Positions 51,762 through 59,613 of a stretch of DNA of 64,000 bases are shown piece by piece. Numbering within the stretch: the stretch's first letter is position 1; the number at the start of each line of letters is the position of its first letter. The notes beneath the pieces were generated by a model, which saw only the letters and a program-made list of their open reading frames with translations, searched no databases and was not told the DNA's origin. A program made the position numbers and the translations under genes. The DNA comes from Billgrantia pellis (GTDB lineage Bacteria; Pseudomonadota; Gammaproteobacteria; Pseudomonadales; Halomonadaceae): positions 496,001-560,000 of the forward strand of contig NZ_VTPY01000003.1 in NCBI RefSeq assembly GCF_008297955.1. Reading direction: 5' to 3'.

Positions 51762-53074
51762 TGGAATGGTATCTGGCCCTGGCCTTTCTTCTGGCTCTGA
51801 TCCTCGGTTTCATGGCCATCGGCACGCCCATTGCCCTGGCCTTCCTGGCGGCCAACGTCATCGGCGCCTGGCACTTCATGGGCGGCCAGAACGGCCTCAT
51901 CCAGCTGCTCAACAACGGCTTCGGCGCACTCTCCAGTTTCAACCTGGTACCGATTCCTCTGTTCTTGCTGATGGGGGAGCTGTTCTTTCGCACCGGCCTT
52001 GGCATGCGCATGTTCAACGCTATCGACCAGCTCATGGGCAAGGTGCCTGGGCGGCTTTCCTATGTCACCGTGGTGGGCGGTACCGGCTTCTCCACCCTGA
52101 GCGGCTCATCGATGGGCTCCACCGCGCTGATGGGCTCGCTGCTGGTGCCGGAAATGGAGCGTCGCGGCTACCATAAGCGCATGGCCATCGGCCCGATCCT
52201 GGGCACCGGAGGGCTTGCCATCATCATCCCGCCTTCGGCGCTGGCGGTACTGCTGGCCACGCTGGCCAAGGTCGACATCGGCGCCCTGCTGATCGCCGGC
52301 ATCATGCCCGGCCTGGTATTGGCGGGGCTCTACATGGCCACCATCTGGCTTCAGACCCGGCTCGATCCCGGCGCGGCACCCAACTACGAACTCGAGCCGG
52401 TGCCACTGGCGAAGAAGCTGCGCCTGATCGTCACCGACATCCTGCCGATGATCAGCGTGATGGTCGTGATCGTGGCGCTGATGCTGGTCGGCTTCGCTAC
52501 CCCCTCCGAGGCCGCGGCGTTCGGTGCTCTTGGCGCCATCGTGCTGGCGGCGATCTTCCGTTGCATGACTTGGGAGGCGTTCAAGCTCTCGGTCATCGGG
52601 GCACTGAAGGTCACGCTGATGGCCTATCTGATCGTGTTCGGCTCCGCCACCTTCAGCCAGCTGCTAGCCTTTTCGGGTGCTTCCAGCGGGCTGATTCAGT
52701 GGGCCACCAGCTTCGATTTGGCGCCGATCCTGATGCTGCTGGCCATGTTCGCGGTGCTGCTGGTGCTCGGCACCTTCATGGAACAGATCTCGATCATGAT
52801 GCTGACGGTGCCATTCTTCTTCCCGCTGGCCCAAGTGCTCGGCTTCGATCCCATCTGGTTCGGCATCATCATGCTGCTGGCTCTGGAGATCAGCTTCTCC
52901 ACGCCGCCGTTGGGGCTCTTGCTGTTCGTCATGAAGGGTGTGGCGCCCCAGGGCACCAGCATGCGCGAAATCTACGCCGCAGCGATCCCCTACATCCTTT
53001 GCTCGATGCTGCTGGTGGCCATCCTGATCGTATTTCCCGGCATCGCTACCTGGCTACCCGGCATGATCAACTGA
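51761..53074 (+). CDS. dctM: TRAP transporter large permease, DctM family (TRAP-3)
   Basis: 437 residues from ATG 51761. VPIPLFLLMGELFFRTGLGM, the loop GTGFSTLSGSSMGSTALMGS, GGLAIIIPPSALAVLLATL, VLGTFMEQISIMMLTVPFFF and ISFSTPPLGLLLFVMKGVAP define DctM. The sodium-site loop (STLSGSSMGSTA) and TPPLGLLLF deviate from the TRAP-1 and TRAP-2 forms, in line with a different substrate class. It ends the operon that starts at leuC; a terminator follows about 110 bp later. Confidence 0.9.
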   Translation: MEWYLALAFLLALILGFMAIGTPIALAFLAANVIGAWHFMGGQNGLIQLLNNGFGALSSFNLVPIPLFLLMGELFFRTGLGMRMFNAIDQLMGKVPGRLSYVTVVGGTGFSTLSGSSMGSTALMGSLLVPEMERRGYHKRMAIGPILGTGGLAIIIPPSALAVLLATLAKVDIGALLIAGIMPGLVLAGLYMATIWLQTRLDPGAAPNYELEPVPLAKKLRLIVTDILPMISVMVVIVALMLVGFATPSEAAAFGALGAIVLAAIFRCMTWEAFKLSVIGALKVTLMAYLIVFGSATFSQLLAFSGASSGLIQWATSFDLAPILMLLAMFAVLLVLGTFMEQISIMMLTVPFFFPLAQVLGFDPIWFGIIMLLALEISFSTPPLGLLLFVMKGVAPQGTSMREIYAAAIPYILCSMLLVAILIVFPGIATWLPGMIN

Positions 53075-53187
53075 GCCAGGCCCAGGTCAGCTGCGCTGCT
53101 GAAACGCAGTGCGCAGATGATCGGACGGGGCAGACCGGAAGTCGACTCTGGTGCCTCGACACCAGGCTCCAGAGCCAAGGTCTTTAC

Positions 53188-53217
53188 AAAGGCGGCTGCG
53201 CAAGCGCAGCCGTCTTT
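53188..53217 (+). terminator. Strong terminator after the leuCD-TRAP operon
   Basis: A 13-bp stem (AAAGGCGGCTGCG / CGCAGCCGTCTTT, one G-U pair) with a CAAG loop; the 3' arm ends in TTT. A second, weaker inverted repeat CTCTGG...CCAGAG lies just before it at 53146-53174. Confidence 0.8.
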
Positions 53218-53703
53218 GCGTCAATTCGACACCATTGCATGCCCATTCGGCACCAATTGGACTTTTCCGCGACGGGGCAGTAGGGTAGAGCCCCCTTGGA
53301 TCGGGTTACAACGCTTGCCATCGATCCTGACAGGTCCCGCCACGGGACACCCTGGTCTTGCCTGAACGCAGACTGGATCACCGGCACTTTCGACTGTCCG
53401 TCGTCGACGTCATCGATAGAAAGGGAATCCATGTCGCCTCACTATGCCGACGAGGGCCGGTGCATGCCGCGCCGCCCGCCACCCAGCCTCTTCGCTCTGG
53501 GATAACGCCTCTTCAGCGGCCTTGCCTTGCCGAGTCCGCCCATAGCGCACGCTAGCGCACCGAACCGGAAACACGTTCGGTGTCCGCCTGCGCCGCGCTG
53601 GCCCGCCTTTGGCATGGCATCTCCCAGCTCCATCACTGCGCCCGGCAAGTCGGCCTGATTCGACCTGCCCGGGTGTGTCCGTTTCATCTACCGGGGACTG
53701 CCC
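53218..53703 (+). other. Intergenic region upstream of the symporter operon, with short repeats
   Basis: No gene is recognised in these ~490 bp. It contains a direct repeat TAGCGCAC-GC-TAGCGCAC (53543-53560; 10-bp period) directly next to an inverted repeat ACCGAAC-N9-GTTCGGT (53559-53581), about 120-160 bp before the symporter start. These may be regulator sites or part of a structured leader. Confidence 0.4.
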
Positions 53704-55401
53704 TTGAACAGTGAATCGCTCTATCAATTCTCGATCCCGACCGTGTTGCTGCTGTTGTTCGCCTTTTACAGCGGTACCTACCTGCTGACGCTTCGCATCG
53801 GCAAGAAGCAAGAGGACGCCGACGCCTTCATGGTTTCCAACCACCGGGTGGGGTTCGGTATCGGCGCGGCAAGCATGACGGCCACCTGGATCTGGGCCGC
53901 CTCCTTCTATGCCGCCGCCACTTCCGGCTATACCTACGGCGTCTCGGGTCCCATCCACTATGGGCTGTGGGGCGCGCTAATGATCCTGTTCATCTACCCC
54001 TTCGGCCGACGCTTCCGCAAGCTCGCCCCTAATGCCCATACCCTGGGCGAGCTCATCCATGCCCGGCACGGCGCCTCCAGCCAGTTGATCCTCGCCCTTT
54101 CCAACGTCCTGGGCAGCGTCATCAGCCTAATGGTCAATTTCACCGCCGCCGGAGCGCTCGTCGCCGTGCTCTCGCCGCTCTCCTTCCAGGCCGGTGTGAT
54201 CATTGCCGGGACTGGCGTACTGTTCTATACCCTCTGGTCCGGATTCCGCGCCTCGGTATTGACCGACTTCGCCCAGTTGGTGGCACTGATGGCCATCGCC
54301 GTGGTGATTATTCCAGCGGTGTTTTTCGCCATGGGGGGCCCCACCGAACTCGTGGCCGGCCTGAGCAACCTCACCGCCGAACAGGCGAATTTCTTCTCCA
54401 TGGAGGCCATCCTCAACCAGGGCGCGCCCTTCTTCGTCGCCGTGCTGGCCTACGCCATCGGCAACCAGACCATTTCCCAACGACTGTTCGCGGTGAACGA
54501 GGCGCATATCAAGCCGACCTTCCTCACCGCCACTGTCGGCTACGGCGCCATCGTCATCGGGCTGGGCATGATCGGGCTGATGGCGCTGACTCTCGGGATC
54601 GAGCCCATGGGCGGCGACATGAACAACCTGATCCCGCAGATGGTTTCCAGCTATCTGCCGCCGCTGTTCATCGCGCTGTTCTTCATCCTGGTGATCGGTT
54701 CGCTCTCCTCCACCGCCGACTCCGACCTCTCGGCACTGTCGGCGATCATGATGGCCGACGTCTACGGCAAGAATATCGCTCGCGGCAAGGCAGACCCCAA
54801 GCGCATGCTGTTGATCGGTCGCCTGACCATGATCGTCGCCACCGCGGTGGGCATCCTCTTCGCCAGCTTCTCGCTGGATATCCTGGTGATGTTGGTGTTC
54901 GTCGGCGCGCTATGGGGGGCCATCGTCTTTCCGGTCATCGCCAGTTGCTTCTGGAACCGGGTGACCAACCAGGCCTTTACCACCTCGGTACTGGTGGCCA
55001 TGGTGCTGTTCTGCCTGGCGCGCTTTGAGCTGTTGCCTCTGGACGGTGCCAGCGGCCTGTTCTTCGAGCTGCTGGCGAGCATCGGTGGCGGTGTGATTAT
55101 CGGCCTGATGGTGTTCGGCTTCCTGGGCCGTATCGCCGGGTTCATCGCCGCCGCGCTGGCACTGGTGTCAATGCTGGTCTTCGCCACCGGCTTCCTGCAC
55201 GAGTACACCGTACTGTTGGCCTCGCTGACCGCCTATGGCGCCAGCACCCTGGTCTGCGTGGTGATGAGCCTGATGAGCCGTCAGCCGGACTTCGACTTCG
55301 CCACCATTGGCGAACAGGTGGGCGACTACGACGCACCCCGGCCCGAACCCGTCACGCAAGGCAACCAGACAGCTTCGGCCAACGCGGCCATCCCACGCTG
55401 A
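53704..55401 (+). CDS. Sodium:solute symporter (SSS family, DUR3-like appearance)
   Basis: 565 residues and about 14-15 membrane helices. The start is TTG at 53704 (GGGGAC upstream at about 9 bases); the next ATG would remove the first helix. SFASMTATWIWAASFYAAAT-like sequence GAASMTATWIWAASFYAAAT, then YTYGVSGPIHYGLWGALMIL, LYTLWSGFRASVLTDFAQL (LWSGFRAS), and FILVIGSLSSTADSDLSALS at the sodium site fit SSS transporters of the urea/polyamine branch. Substrate is not certain; urea or another small nitrogen compound is possible. It is followed by a small membrane protein, a common partner arrangement for this subgroup. Confidence 0.85.
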   Translation: MNSESLYQFSIPTVLLLLFAFYSGTYLLTLRIGKKQEDADAFMVSNHRVGFGIGAASMTATWIWAASFYAAATSGYTYGVSGPIHYGLWGALMILFIYPFGRRFRKLAPNAHTLGELIHARHGASSQLILALSNVLGSVISLMVNFTAAGALVAVLSPLSFQAGVIIAGTGVLFYTLWSGFRASVLTDFAQLVALMAIAVVIIPAVFFAMGGPTELVAGLSNLTAEQANFFSMEAILNQGAPFFVAVLAYAIGNQTISQRLFAVNEAHIKPTFLTATVGYGAIVIGLGMIGLMALTLGIEPMGGDMNNLIPQMVSSYLPPLFIALFFILVIGSLSSTADSDLSALSAIMMADVYGKNIARGKADPKRMLLIGRLTMIVATAVGILFASFSLDILVMLVFVGALWGAIVFPVIASCFWNRVTNQAFTTSVLVAMVLFCLARFELLPLDGASGLFFELLASIGGGVIIGLMVFGFLGRIAGFIAAALALVSMLVFATGFLHEYTVLLASLTAYGASTLVCVVMSLMSRQPDFDFATIGEQVGDYDAPRPEPVTQGNQTASANAAIPR

Positions 55402-55457
55402 CCTCCCTCAACCTACATGCAGGAGGGCCGATGATCGGCCCCGCAGGAGAATTCGAC

Positions 55458-55586
55458 ATGACAATGCTCTATGGCTTCTATGTCCTGATCTGGCCTGCCC
55501 TCACCCTGGGAGTGCTGGTGCTGATCTGCCGCGCGGTGCTGCGCGATTGGCGCGCAGCGCGCAAGGAGCAGCGCGAACTGGTGTGA
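55458..55586 (+). CDS. Small single-pass membrane protein, 42 aa, putative transporter small subunit
   Basis: ATG 55458 follows CAGGAGAATTCGAC, a good ribosome site, 56 bp after the symporter stop. The protein is one hydrophobic helix (MLYGFYVLIWPALTLGVLVL) and a basic, charged tail (RDWRAARKEQRELV). Small proteins of this size and shape are found next to SSS symporters and annotated as putative transporter small subunits. The conserved-looking topology, spacing and ribosome site support a real gene. Confidence 0.7.
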   Translation: MTMLYGFYVLIWPALTLGVLVLICRAVLRDWRAARKEQRELV

Positions 55587-55615
55587 TCCGCCCCGAGCGC
55601 TGCCGGGACAGCCGT

Positions 55616-57094
55616 TCATGTCCCGCAGAAGGTGCGGAAGACGCGCTCAGTGGGCTCGGCCGGGCGTGCATACTCTTCGCGGCCGGGCTGATCGTCGAAG
55701 GGGCGGGTGACGATTTCCAGCAGCGTCTCGAAGGGGCCGAAGTCGTCCTCGTCCATGGCCGCGGTCAGCGCCTGCTGCACGCGATGGTTGCGCGGGATGA
55801 AAGCCGGGTTGGCCATGCGCATCCGCCGAGCCCGCTCGCCTTCCGACAACGGCTCCTGGGTGAGCCGCTCGCGCCAGCTCGCCAACCAGCCTTCCGCCAC
55901 TTCCGGTCGCTCGAACAGCTCACCAAAGGCAGTGTCCCCCTCCCGTGAATCGGCGGCATGCGCCAGATGGCGAAAAGCCTGGGTGAAATCGGCGCGGCCC
56001 TTGTGCATGGCGTCGAGCAAGGATTCGATCAGCGTCCTGTCGCCCGTCTCTTCGCGCTCCAGGCCGAGTTTGGCACGCATTACCGTCAGCCACTCGGCCT
56101 CGTAACGGTCGGGGAACCGCTCGAGCAGCTCGGTGGCGACGCCCACCGCCCGCTCCGAATCGGCATCGATCAGCGGCAGCAGGGTCTCGGCCAGCCGCGC
56201 CAGGTTCCACTGGGCGATCCACGGCTGGTTGGTGTAGGCGTAGCGCCCCCCCTCGTCGATGGAGCTGAATACCATCTTCGGGTCGTACTGCTCCATGAAG
56301 GCGCAGGGGCCGAAGTCGAGGGTCTCACCCGAAATCGAGGTGTTGTCGGTGTTCATCACGCCGTGGATGAAGCCGACGCCCATCCACTTGGCGATCAACG
56401 CTGCCTGGCGTGTCTGCACCGCCTCCAGCAATCCCAGGTAGCGCTCGCTTCCCTCCCGTTCGGCGAGTTCAGGATAGTGGCGCTCGATTGCGTGGTCGGC
56501 CAGTACGCGCACGCCGTCCATGTCGCCGCGGGCGGCGAAGTACTGAAAAGTGCCGACGCGGATATGGCTGGCCGCCACCCGAGTGAGGATGGCGCCCGGT
56601 TCGGGAATGCCGCGCACCACATGTTCGCCGGTGGTTACCGCAGCAAGGGCCCGGGTGGAGGGAATGCCCATGGCGTGCATCGCCTCGCTGACCAGATACT
56701 CTCGCAGCACCGGCCCCAGTGGAGAGCGACCGTCCCCGCCGCGGGAGAACGGCGTGCGCCCCGCCCCCTTGAGCTGAATGTCACGCAGCCGCCCTTCACG
56801 GTCCGTCACCTCGCCCAGCAGCACTGCACGGCCGTCGCCTAGTCGCGGCACAAAGCCACCGAATTGATGCCCGGCATAGGCCTGGGCCAGCGGCTCGGCA
56901 CCGCGCGGCACGACATTGCCGGAGAACCCTACCGCCGCTTCCTCGGCATCGAAGGCAGCAAGATCGAAGCCGAGCGCCTGCGCAAGCTCGCGGTTGAAGG
57001 CAACCAGGCGCGGCTCTTGCACGGGTACCGGCTCGAAGCGCTCGTAGAAGCGCTCCGGAAGACGGGAATAGCGTGGGGTAAAAGCGGGAAACAT
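55616..57094 (-). CDS. selO: Protein adenylyltransferase SelO (YdiU)
   Basis: 492 residues from ATG 57094, five bases after CTGGAG; an earlier ATG at 57136 has no such site. SelO motifs in order: AYAGHQFGGFVPRLGDGRA (nucleotide loop), DIQLKGAGRTPFSRGGDGR, HGVMNTDNTSISG (catalytic loop), DFGPCAFMEQYDP (metal site), and the C-terminal FRTFCGT whose Cys corresponds to the selenocysteine of eukaryotic SelO. It AMPylates proteins in the redox stress response. It is convergent with the symporter pair and unrelated to the catabolic modules. Confidence 0.95.
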   Translation of the reverse strand: MFPAFTPRYSRLPERFYERFEPVPVQEPRLVAFNRELAQALGFDLAAFDAEEAAVGFSGNVVPRGAEPLAQAYAGHQFGGFVPRLGDGRAVLLGEVTDREGRLRDIQLKGAGRTPFSRGGDGRSPLGPVLREYLVSEAMHAMGIPSTRALAAVTTGEHVVRGIPEPGAILTRVAASHIRVGTFQYFAARGDMDGVRVLADHAIERHYPELAEREGSERYLGLLEAVQTRQAALIAKWMGVGFIHGVMNTDNTSISGETLDFGPCAFMEQYDPKMVFSSIDEGGRYAYTNQPWIAQWNLARLAETLLPLIDADSERAVGVATELLERFPDRYEAEWLTVMRAKLGLEREETGDRTLIESLLDAMHKGRADFTQAFRHLAHAADSREGDTAFGELFERPEVAEGWLASWRERLTQEPLSEGERARRMRMANPAFIPRNHRVQQALTAAMDEDDFGPFETLLEIVTRPFDDQPGREEYARPAEPTERVFRTFCGT

Positions 57095-57179
57095 GGCGAC
57101 TCCAGTGACGTTCCTGCCGTCACTGTAGGCGGCCACGGAGGGAAAATCGAGGCTGTTTACCGGCCCTTACCCGGCATGC

Positions 57180-57863
57180 TCAACCGGTGACGGTGAGCGG
57201 TTTCTCGAAATCGCGAATGCTGGAGACGAAATCGCTGAAACGCTCCCCCTGGATCAGCACATGATCGCGCAGCGTGCGCTCGGCCTCGGCCGGGTCGCCG
57301 CTCTCGATCGCCGCCACGATCGACCGATGCTCTTGCAGCGAACTGCGCATGCGCTGGCGCACCTGGAGCTGCAGCCGCCGATAGGGCTTGAGTCGCTGCT
57401 TGAGCTGGCGCGCCTCCCCCGCCAGGAAGGCGTTGTGGCTCGCCGTGTAGACGCAGTCGTGGAAGGCCTCGTTCTCGTAGTAGTACTCGTCGGTGTCACC
57501 GGCCCGAGCGGCGGCCTCGCAGCGTTCCAGCGCCCCGCGCAGTGCCGCGAGTTCCTCTTCGGTGATACGCCGCGCCGCCAGCCGGCCGCACATGCCCTCC
57601 AGTTCGGCCATGACTTCGAACATTTCGATCAGCTGGTCGATGCCCACCCTGGCCACGAAGGTGCCCTTCTTCGGCGTGACCGTGACCAGCCCACTGGCCA
57701 CGAGCTGCTGAATCGCCTCGCGTACCGGCGTACGCGAGACATTGAACTCGCGTCCCAGCGCTTCGGGATCGAGCCGCTCGCCGGGCACGAGCCGCCCGTT
57801 GATGATGGCGTTCTCCAGCGAGTCGCGTAGTCGCTGCGCATTTGAGCGCTTGGCATCGGCCAT
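57180..57863 (-). CDS. matR: GntR-family regulator, FadR/FCD type (MatR-like)
   Basis: 227 residues. The winged helix (about 1-75) has LRDSLENAIINGRLVPGERL and SRTPVREAIQQLVASGLVTV. The FCD effector domain (about 85-210) has MFEVMAELEGMCGRLAARRI, the metal-ligand pattern with NEAFHDCVYTASHN, and LRDHVLIQGERFSDFV. It is divergent from the malonate operon. MatR of rhizobia is a GntR regulator of malonate genes, and position here supports the same role: repression released by malonate. Twin GTATAC sites lie in the intergenic promoter. Confidence 0.85.
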   Translation of the reverse strand: MADAKRSNAQRLRDSLENAIINGRLVPGERLDPEALGREFNVSRTPVREAIQQLVASGLVTVTPKKGTFVARVGIDQLIEMFEVMAELEGMCGRLAARRITEEELAALRGALERCEAAARAGDTDEYYYENEAFHDCVYTASHNAFLAGEARQLKQRLKPYRRLQLQVRQRMRSSLQEHRSIVAAIESGDPAEAERTLRDHVLIQGERFSDFVSSIRDFEKPLTVTG

Positions 57864-57917
57864 GGCCTACCTCCTCGGTTGCGACGTTCCGTCGGCCTTT
57901 CATTCACTGTCATGAAT

Positions 57918-57953
57918 TTGACATCAGTATACGCAACGGCTATTGAAGTATAC
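57918..57953 (+). promoter_or_regulatory. Malonate-operon promoter with two GTATAC operator sites
   Basis: TTGACA (57918-57923), a 17-bp spacer and TATTGA (57941-57946) form a sigma-70-type promoter. GTATAC occurs inside the spacer (57927-57932) and again at 57948-57953, 21 bp apart, two helical turns. The repressor MatR-like protein bound at both would block polymerase. Confidence 0.6.
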
Positions 57954-58017
57954 ATCAGCGCCGCTGATAAACATCAGAGTAGTGACACCACACAACAACA
58001 ACCCGTGGAGACGCCAA

Positions 58018-59016
58018 ATGCAACGTCACATGCTACCCGCCATCGCTGTCCTGGGCCTGGCGCTTGCCGCCAGTAGCACCGCTTCCGCCAACACCGTGCT
58101 GCGCGCCTCGCACCAGTTCCCCGGCGGCCAGGGCGACGTCCGCGACGAGATGGTGCAGATGATGGCCCGCCAAGTGGCCGAAGCCGATGTGGGCCTCGAG
58201 ATCCAGGTACATCCGGGTCAGTCCTTGTTCAAGGCCGACGAACAGTGGGGCGCCCTGGTTCGTGGTCGCCTCGATATCACCTCCCTGCCGCTCGACTACG
58301 CCAGCGGCCGCCACCCCGAATTCTCCGCCACGCTGATGCCGGGGCTGGTTCGCAACCATGAGCACGCCCAACGCCTCAATGATTCCGAGTTCATGGAAAT
58401 GATCAAGGACGTGATCCAGGAGGGCGGCGCTCGTGTACTCGCTGACGCCTGGCTCTCGGGTGGCTTCGCCTCAAGCGAGCAGTGCATTACCTCGCCCGAC
58501 ACCGTACAGGGGCAGAACCTGCGTGCCGCCGGCCCGGCCTTCGAACAGATGCTGGAGGCCGCCGGCGCATCGATCGCCTCGATGCCCTCCTCTGAGGTCT
58601 ACACCGCCATGCAGACCGGGGTACTGGACGCGGCCAATACCTCATCGATGTCATTCATCTCCTTCCGTCTCTACGAACAGGTCGAATGCCTGACCGAACC
58701 CGGCGACTATGCGCTGTGGTTCATGTACGAACCGATCCTGATCTCGGAGCAGACCTGGCAGAAGCTTGACGAGCAGCAGCAGCAGGCCCTGATAGAGGCC
58801 GGCCAGGCCGCGGAGGAGTACTTTGCCGCCGAAGCGGCTGCCATCGACCAGGAAATGGTGACGGTCTACGAGGAGAATGGCGTCGAGGTGGTGCGCATGA
58901 GCGAGGAGGACTATAACGCCTGGCTCGAGATCGCCCGCGAAACCTCCTATAAGAACTTCGCCGAGAGCGTGCCCAACGGCCAGGCCATCATCGACGCGGC
59001 TCTCGCCGTCGAGTGA
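58018..59016 (+). CDS. matP: TRAP transporter solute-binding protein for malonate (MatP-like)
   Basis: 332 residues from ATG 58018, with GGAG eight bases upstream. Signal peptide: LPAIAVLGLALAASSTASAN. The mature protein has LRASHQFPGGQGDVRDEMVQ, VHPGQSLFKADEQWGALVRG and QGQNLRAAGPAFEQMLEAAG with the carboxylate-binding Arg. The malonate assignment rests on the operon: matR-P-Q-M-A-B order as in the matPQMAB operon of Sinorhizobium. A hairpin lies between this gene and matQ. Confidence 0.88.
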   Translation: MQRHMLPAIAVLGLALAASSTASANTVLRASHQFPGGQGDVRDEMVQMMARQVAEADVGLEIQVHPGQSLFKADEQWGALVRGRLDITSLPLDYASGRHPEFSATLMPGLVRNHEHAQRLNDSEFMEMIKDVIQEGGARVLADAWLSGGFASSEQCITSPDTVQGQNLRAAGPAFEQMLEAAGASIASMPSSEVYTAMQTGVLDAANTSSMSFISFRLYEQVECLTEPGDYALWFMYEPILISEQTWQKLDEQQQQALIEAGQAAEEYFAAEAAAIDQEMVTVYEENGVEVVRMSEEDYNAWLEIARETSYKNFAESVPNGQAIIDAALAVE

Positions 59017-59041
59017 TGTTCCGCCCTTCCCAGCGTGAGCC

Positions 59042-59064
59042 GGGCCACCCGCAACGGGTGGCCC
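59042..59064 (+). terminator. Intra-operon hairpin between matP and matQ
   Basis: A perfect 10-bp stem (GGGCCACCCG / CGGGTGGCCC) with a CAA loop, followed by CCGTTT. It starts 25 bp after the matP stop. It probably lowers expression of the downstream genes relative to the binding protein. Confidence 0.7.
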
Positions 59065-59089
59065 CCGTTTCGACCCCCGGGAGGACTGC

Positions 59090-59611
59090 ATGGCCATGGC
59101 CCACTCTCACCCCCTTGCACAACGCTTCGGCGTCGTCGGCGCCTACATCGGCCTGATGGATCGACTTTCGCGCCTGCTGGCCTACGTGGCGGGACTCCTG
59201 TTCATCGCCGGAGTCACCGTTATCTGCCAGATGGTCTTCGTGCGCTACGTGCTCGGCATGAGCACCAGTTGGCAGACCGAATTCACCGTGCTTGCGGTCA
59301 CCGCCGCCATGCTGCTGGGCAGCCCGTACGTGCTGATGACCGGCGGCCATGTGGCCATCACCATCCTGCCGGATGCTCTTGGCGGCATCGCGCGCCGGCT
59401 GATGCAACTGACCGCCGCCCTGTGCGGCCTCGCCTTCTGCGCCGCCCTGGCCTTCGCCGCGTGGGTCTACGTGTGGGAAGCCTGGGAGGGCGGCTGGACC
59501 ACCGGCACGGTGTGGAACCCGCCGCTGTGGCCCGGCCTGGTGCCGATGGCCGTGGGCGCCACGCAGCTGACCCTGCAGTACGTGGCCGAAATCCTGCGCG
59601 GGGAGGGCTGA
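59090..59611 (+). CDS. matQ: TRAP transporter small permease for malonate (MatQ-like)
   Basis: 173 residues with four membrane helices. STSWQTEFTVLAVTAAMLLG has the conserved Glu, and SPYVLMTGGHVAITILPDAL the DctQ loop. GGGAGGACTGC precedes ATG 59090. matM starts three bases after its stop. Confidence 0.88.
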   Translation: MAMAHSHPLAQRFGVVGAYIGLMDRLSRLLAYVAGLLFIAGVTVICQMVFVRYVLGMSTSWQTEFTVLAVTAAMLLGSPYVLMTGGHVAITILPDALGGIARRLMQLTAALCGLAFCAALAFAAWVYVWEAWEGGWTTGTVWNPPLWPGLVPMAVGATQLTLQYVAEILRGEG

Positions 59612-59613
59612 GC

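Noticed and set aside
53598..53613. GG-N10-GC pattern resembling a sigma-54 promoter before the symporter
   Set aside because: The -12 element reads TGGC instead of TTGC and the -24 element is TGGCCC; too weak, and no enhancer-binding regulator adjoins.
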